60,701 nt of DNA from an uncultured Acetatifactor sp. (lineage in GTDB: Bacteria; Bacillota; Clostridia; Lachnospirales; Lachnospiraceae): contig CAKRRD010000012.1 in the NCBI GenBank assembly GCA_934394815.1, positions 1 to 60,701 on the forward strand, written 5' to 3'. A program made the translations under genes and the position numbers. The notes under the pieces were generated by a model, which saw only the letters and a program-made list of their open reading frames with translations, was not told the DNA's origin and made no database searches. Positions 59,731-60,701 of the stretch are shown in pieces (the stretch's first letter is position 1; each line of letters opens with the position of its first letter).

Positions 59731-60701
59731 ATGTACAAGCAGGTACCCACAAGCCTGAATTTCGTAGACCGTGAGAAAGCCGTCGAGAAATTCTGGGAAG
59801 ACAACGACATTTTCAAAAAAAGTATGGAGCATCGTAAGGAAGGCGAGACCTATACCTTCTACGACGGACCGCCTACCGCCAACGGTAAGCCCCACATTGG
59901 TCATGTAGAGACCCGTACCATCAAGGATATGATCCCCAGATACCGTACCATGAAGGGATATATGGTTCCCCGTAAGGCCGGCTGGGATACCCACGGACTT
60001 CCCGTAGAGCTGGAAGTTGAGAAGCTGCTGGGACTGGATGGCAAGGAGCAGATTGAGGAATACGGTCTGGCACCTTTCATTGACAAATGTAAGGAGAGCG
60101 TCTGGAAATACAAGGGAATGTGGGAAGATTTCTCCCGTACCGTTGGTTTCTGGGCGGACATGGACAACCCTTATGTTACCTATGATGATAATTTCATCGA
60201 GTCCGAGTGGTGGGCACTGAAAACCATCTGGGACAAGGGCCTTTTGTACAAGGGTTTCAAGATCGTTCCTTACTGCCCTCGCTGCGGAACCCCGCTGTCC
60301 AGCCACGAAGTGGCACAGGGTTATAAGGCAGTTAAGGAGCGTTCCGCCATCGTACGTTTCAAGGTAAAGGGCGAGGATGCATATTTCCTGGCATGGACCA
60401 CCACCCCCTGGACTCTTCCTTCCAACGTGGCACTGTGTGTGAACCCGGAGGAGACCTACCTGAAGGTGAAGGCTGCCGATGGTTATACCTATTATATTGC
60501 CAAGGCACTGGCAGATAAGGTGCTGGGTCGTCTTGCAGAAGAAGGCAAGGATGCTTATGAAGTACTGGAGACTTATGTTGGTAAGGATCTGGAGTACAAA
60601 GAGTATGAGCCTTTGTACAAATGCGCGGGAGATGCCGCTGAGAAGCAGAAGAAAAAGGCACATTTCGTAACCTGCGACGGTTATGTAACCATGACCGACG
60701 G
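59731..60701 (+). CDS. ileS: Isoleucyl-tRNA synthetase, N-terminal part (3' end outside window)
   Basis: The frame is open from ATG 59731 to the window end, giving 323 residues of a protein normally above 1000. The class I signature is P-P-T-A-N-G-K-P-H-I-G-H, with the HIGH box, followed by A-G-W-D-T-H-G-L-P and the start of the editing domain (W-T-T-T-P-W-T-L-P). Y-C-P-R-C-G-T-P-L is the expected Cys pair. AAAGGAAG precedes the ATG by eight bases. Expression is controlled by the T-box just upstream. Confidence 0.96.
   Translation, partial: MYKQVPTSLNFVDREKAVEKFWEDNDIFKKSMEHRKEGETYTFYDGPPTANGKPHIGHVETRTIKDMIPRYRTMKGYMVPRKAGWDTHGLPVELEVEKLLGLDGKEQIEEYGLAPFIDKCKESVWKYKGMWEDFSRTVGFWADMDNPYVTYDDNFIESEWWALKTIWDKGLLYKGFKIVPYCPRCGTPLSSHEVAQGYKAVKERSAIVRFKVKGEDAYFLAWTTTPWTLPSNVALCVNPEETYLKVKAADGYTYYIAKALADKVLGRLAEEGKDAYEVLETYVGKDLEYKEYEPLYKCAGDAAEKQKKKAHFVTCDGYVTMTD

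Noticed and set aside
1..60701. tRNA, rRNA genes, insertion sequences or phage genes
   Set aside because: No cloverleaf-type sequence, rRNA segment, transposase or integrase motif was recognised on either strand by eye; a tRNAscan or ISfinder search would settle this.

Overview
The window looks like chromosomal DNA of a Gram-positive, spore-forming Clostridia, most likely a gut Lachnospiraceae bacterium. The basis is lipoprotein-anchored sugar-binding proteins, an isoleucine T-box in front of ileS, a SpoVT-type regulator, LytTR/GHKL two-component pairs, a RelQ-type alarmone synthetase, and a mannan-oligosaccharide locus whose gene content resembles that described for Roseburia. This is inferred from gene content; no 16S gene is present. 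Both ends cut genes: a surface protein at the left, ileS at the right.

Layout. 1-11.7 kb: the C-terminal part of a repeat-bearing surface protein, a GHKL kinase/LytTR regulator pair (minus strand), pth and mfd, a 34-residue protein behind a hairpin that hides its ribosome binding site, a GT39-like membrane glycosyltransferase, a PfkB sugar kinase and an anchored protein of unknown function. 11.8-27.9 kb: a NUDIX hydrolase, then a manno-oligosaccharide locus: GH36 alpha-galactosidase, LacI and AraC regulators, an ABC importer (binding protein plus two permeases), an AGE/cellobiose 2-epimerase-like enzyme, two GH130 phosphorylases, a PAS-GGDEF protein fused to an SGNH esterase, and mannose-6-phosphate isomerase. 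27.9-32.6 kb: a lipoprotein and an Asp-less stand-alone receiver, divergent from a LytTR regulator and GHKL kinase. 32.6-48.0 kb: a second carbohydrate locus: AraC regulator, GH88, ROK kinase, GH31, a discoidin-like protein, two GH43 enzymes, an ABC importer and a YesM/YesN two-component system. 48.1-60.7 kb: a broken AlbA_2/RecG-like regulator, an overlapping pdx-kinase/TIGR04076/relQ/metF cluster, a heterodimeric ABC exporter, an NSS transporter, spoVT, a membrane diguanylate cyclase, and the T-box with ileS.

How the genes work together. In the mannan locus, imported manno-oligosaccharides would lose galactose (GH36) and acetyl groups (SGNH domain). GH130_2 would then shorten them by phosphorolysis, the epimerase would turn terminal mannobiose into mannosylglucose, and GH130_1 would split that into mannose 1-phosphate and glucose. 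The isomerase links mannose 6-phosphate to glycolysis. No secreted endo-mannanase and no phosphomannomutase lie in the window. The second locus looks intracellular (no signal peptides on its hydrolases) and suits a beta-linked xylose/arabinose/galactose glycan with unsaturated or glucuronic acid ends; the substrate is not settled.

Most notable items: the diguanylate-cyclase-like/esterase fusion inside the mannan operon; the pseudo-receiver/lipoprotein/LytTR module with repeats in its shared control region; the small protein under a 17-bp RBS-sequestering stem; and a 21-bp-period direct repeat abutting the promoter of the second importer.
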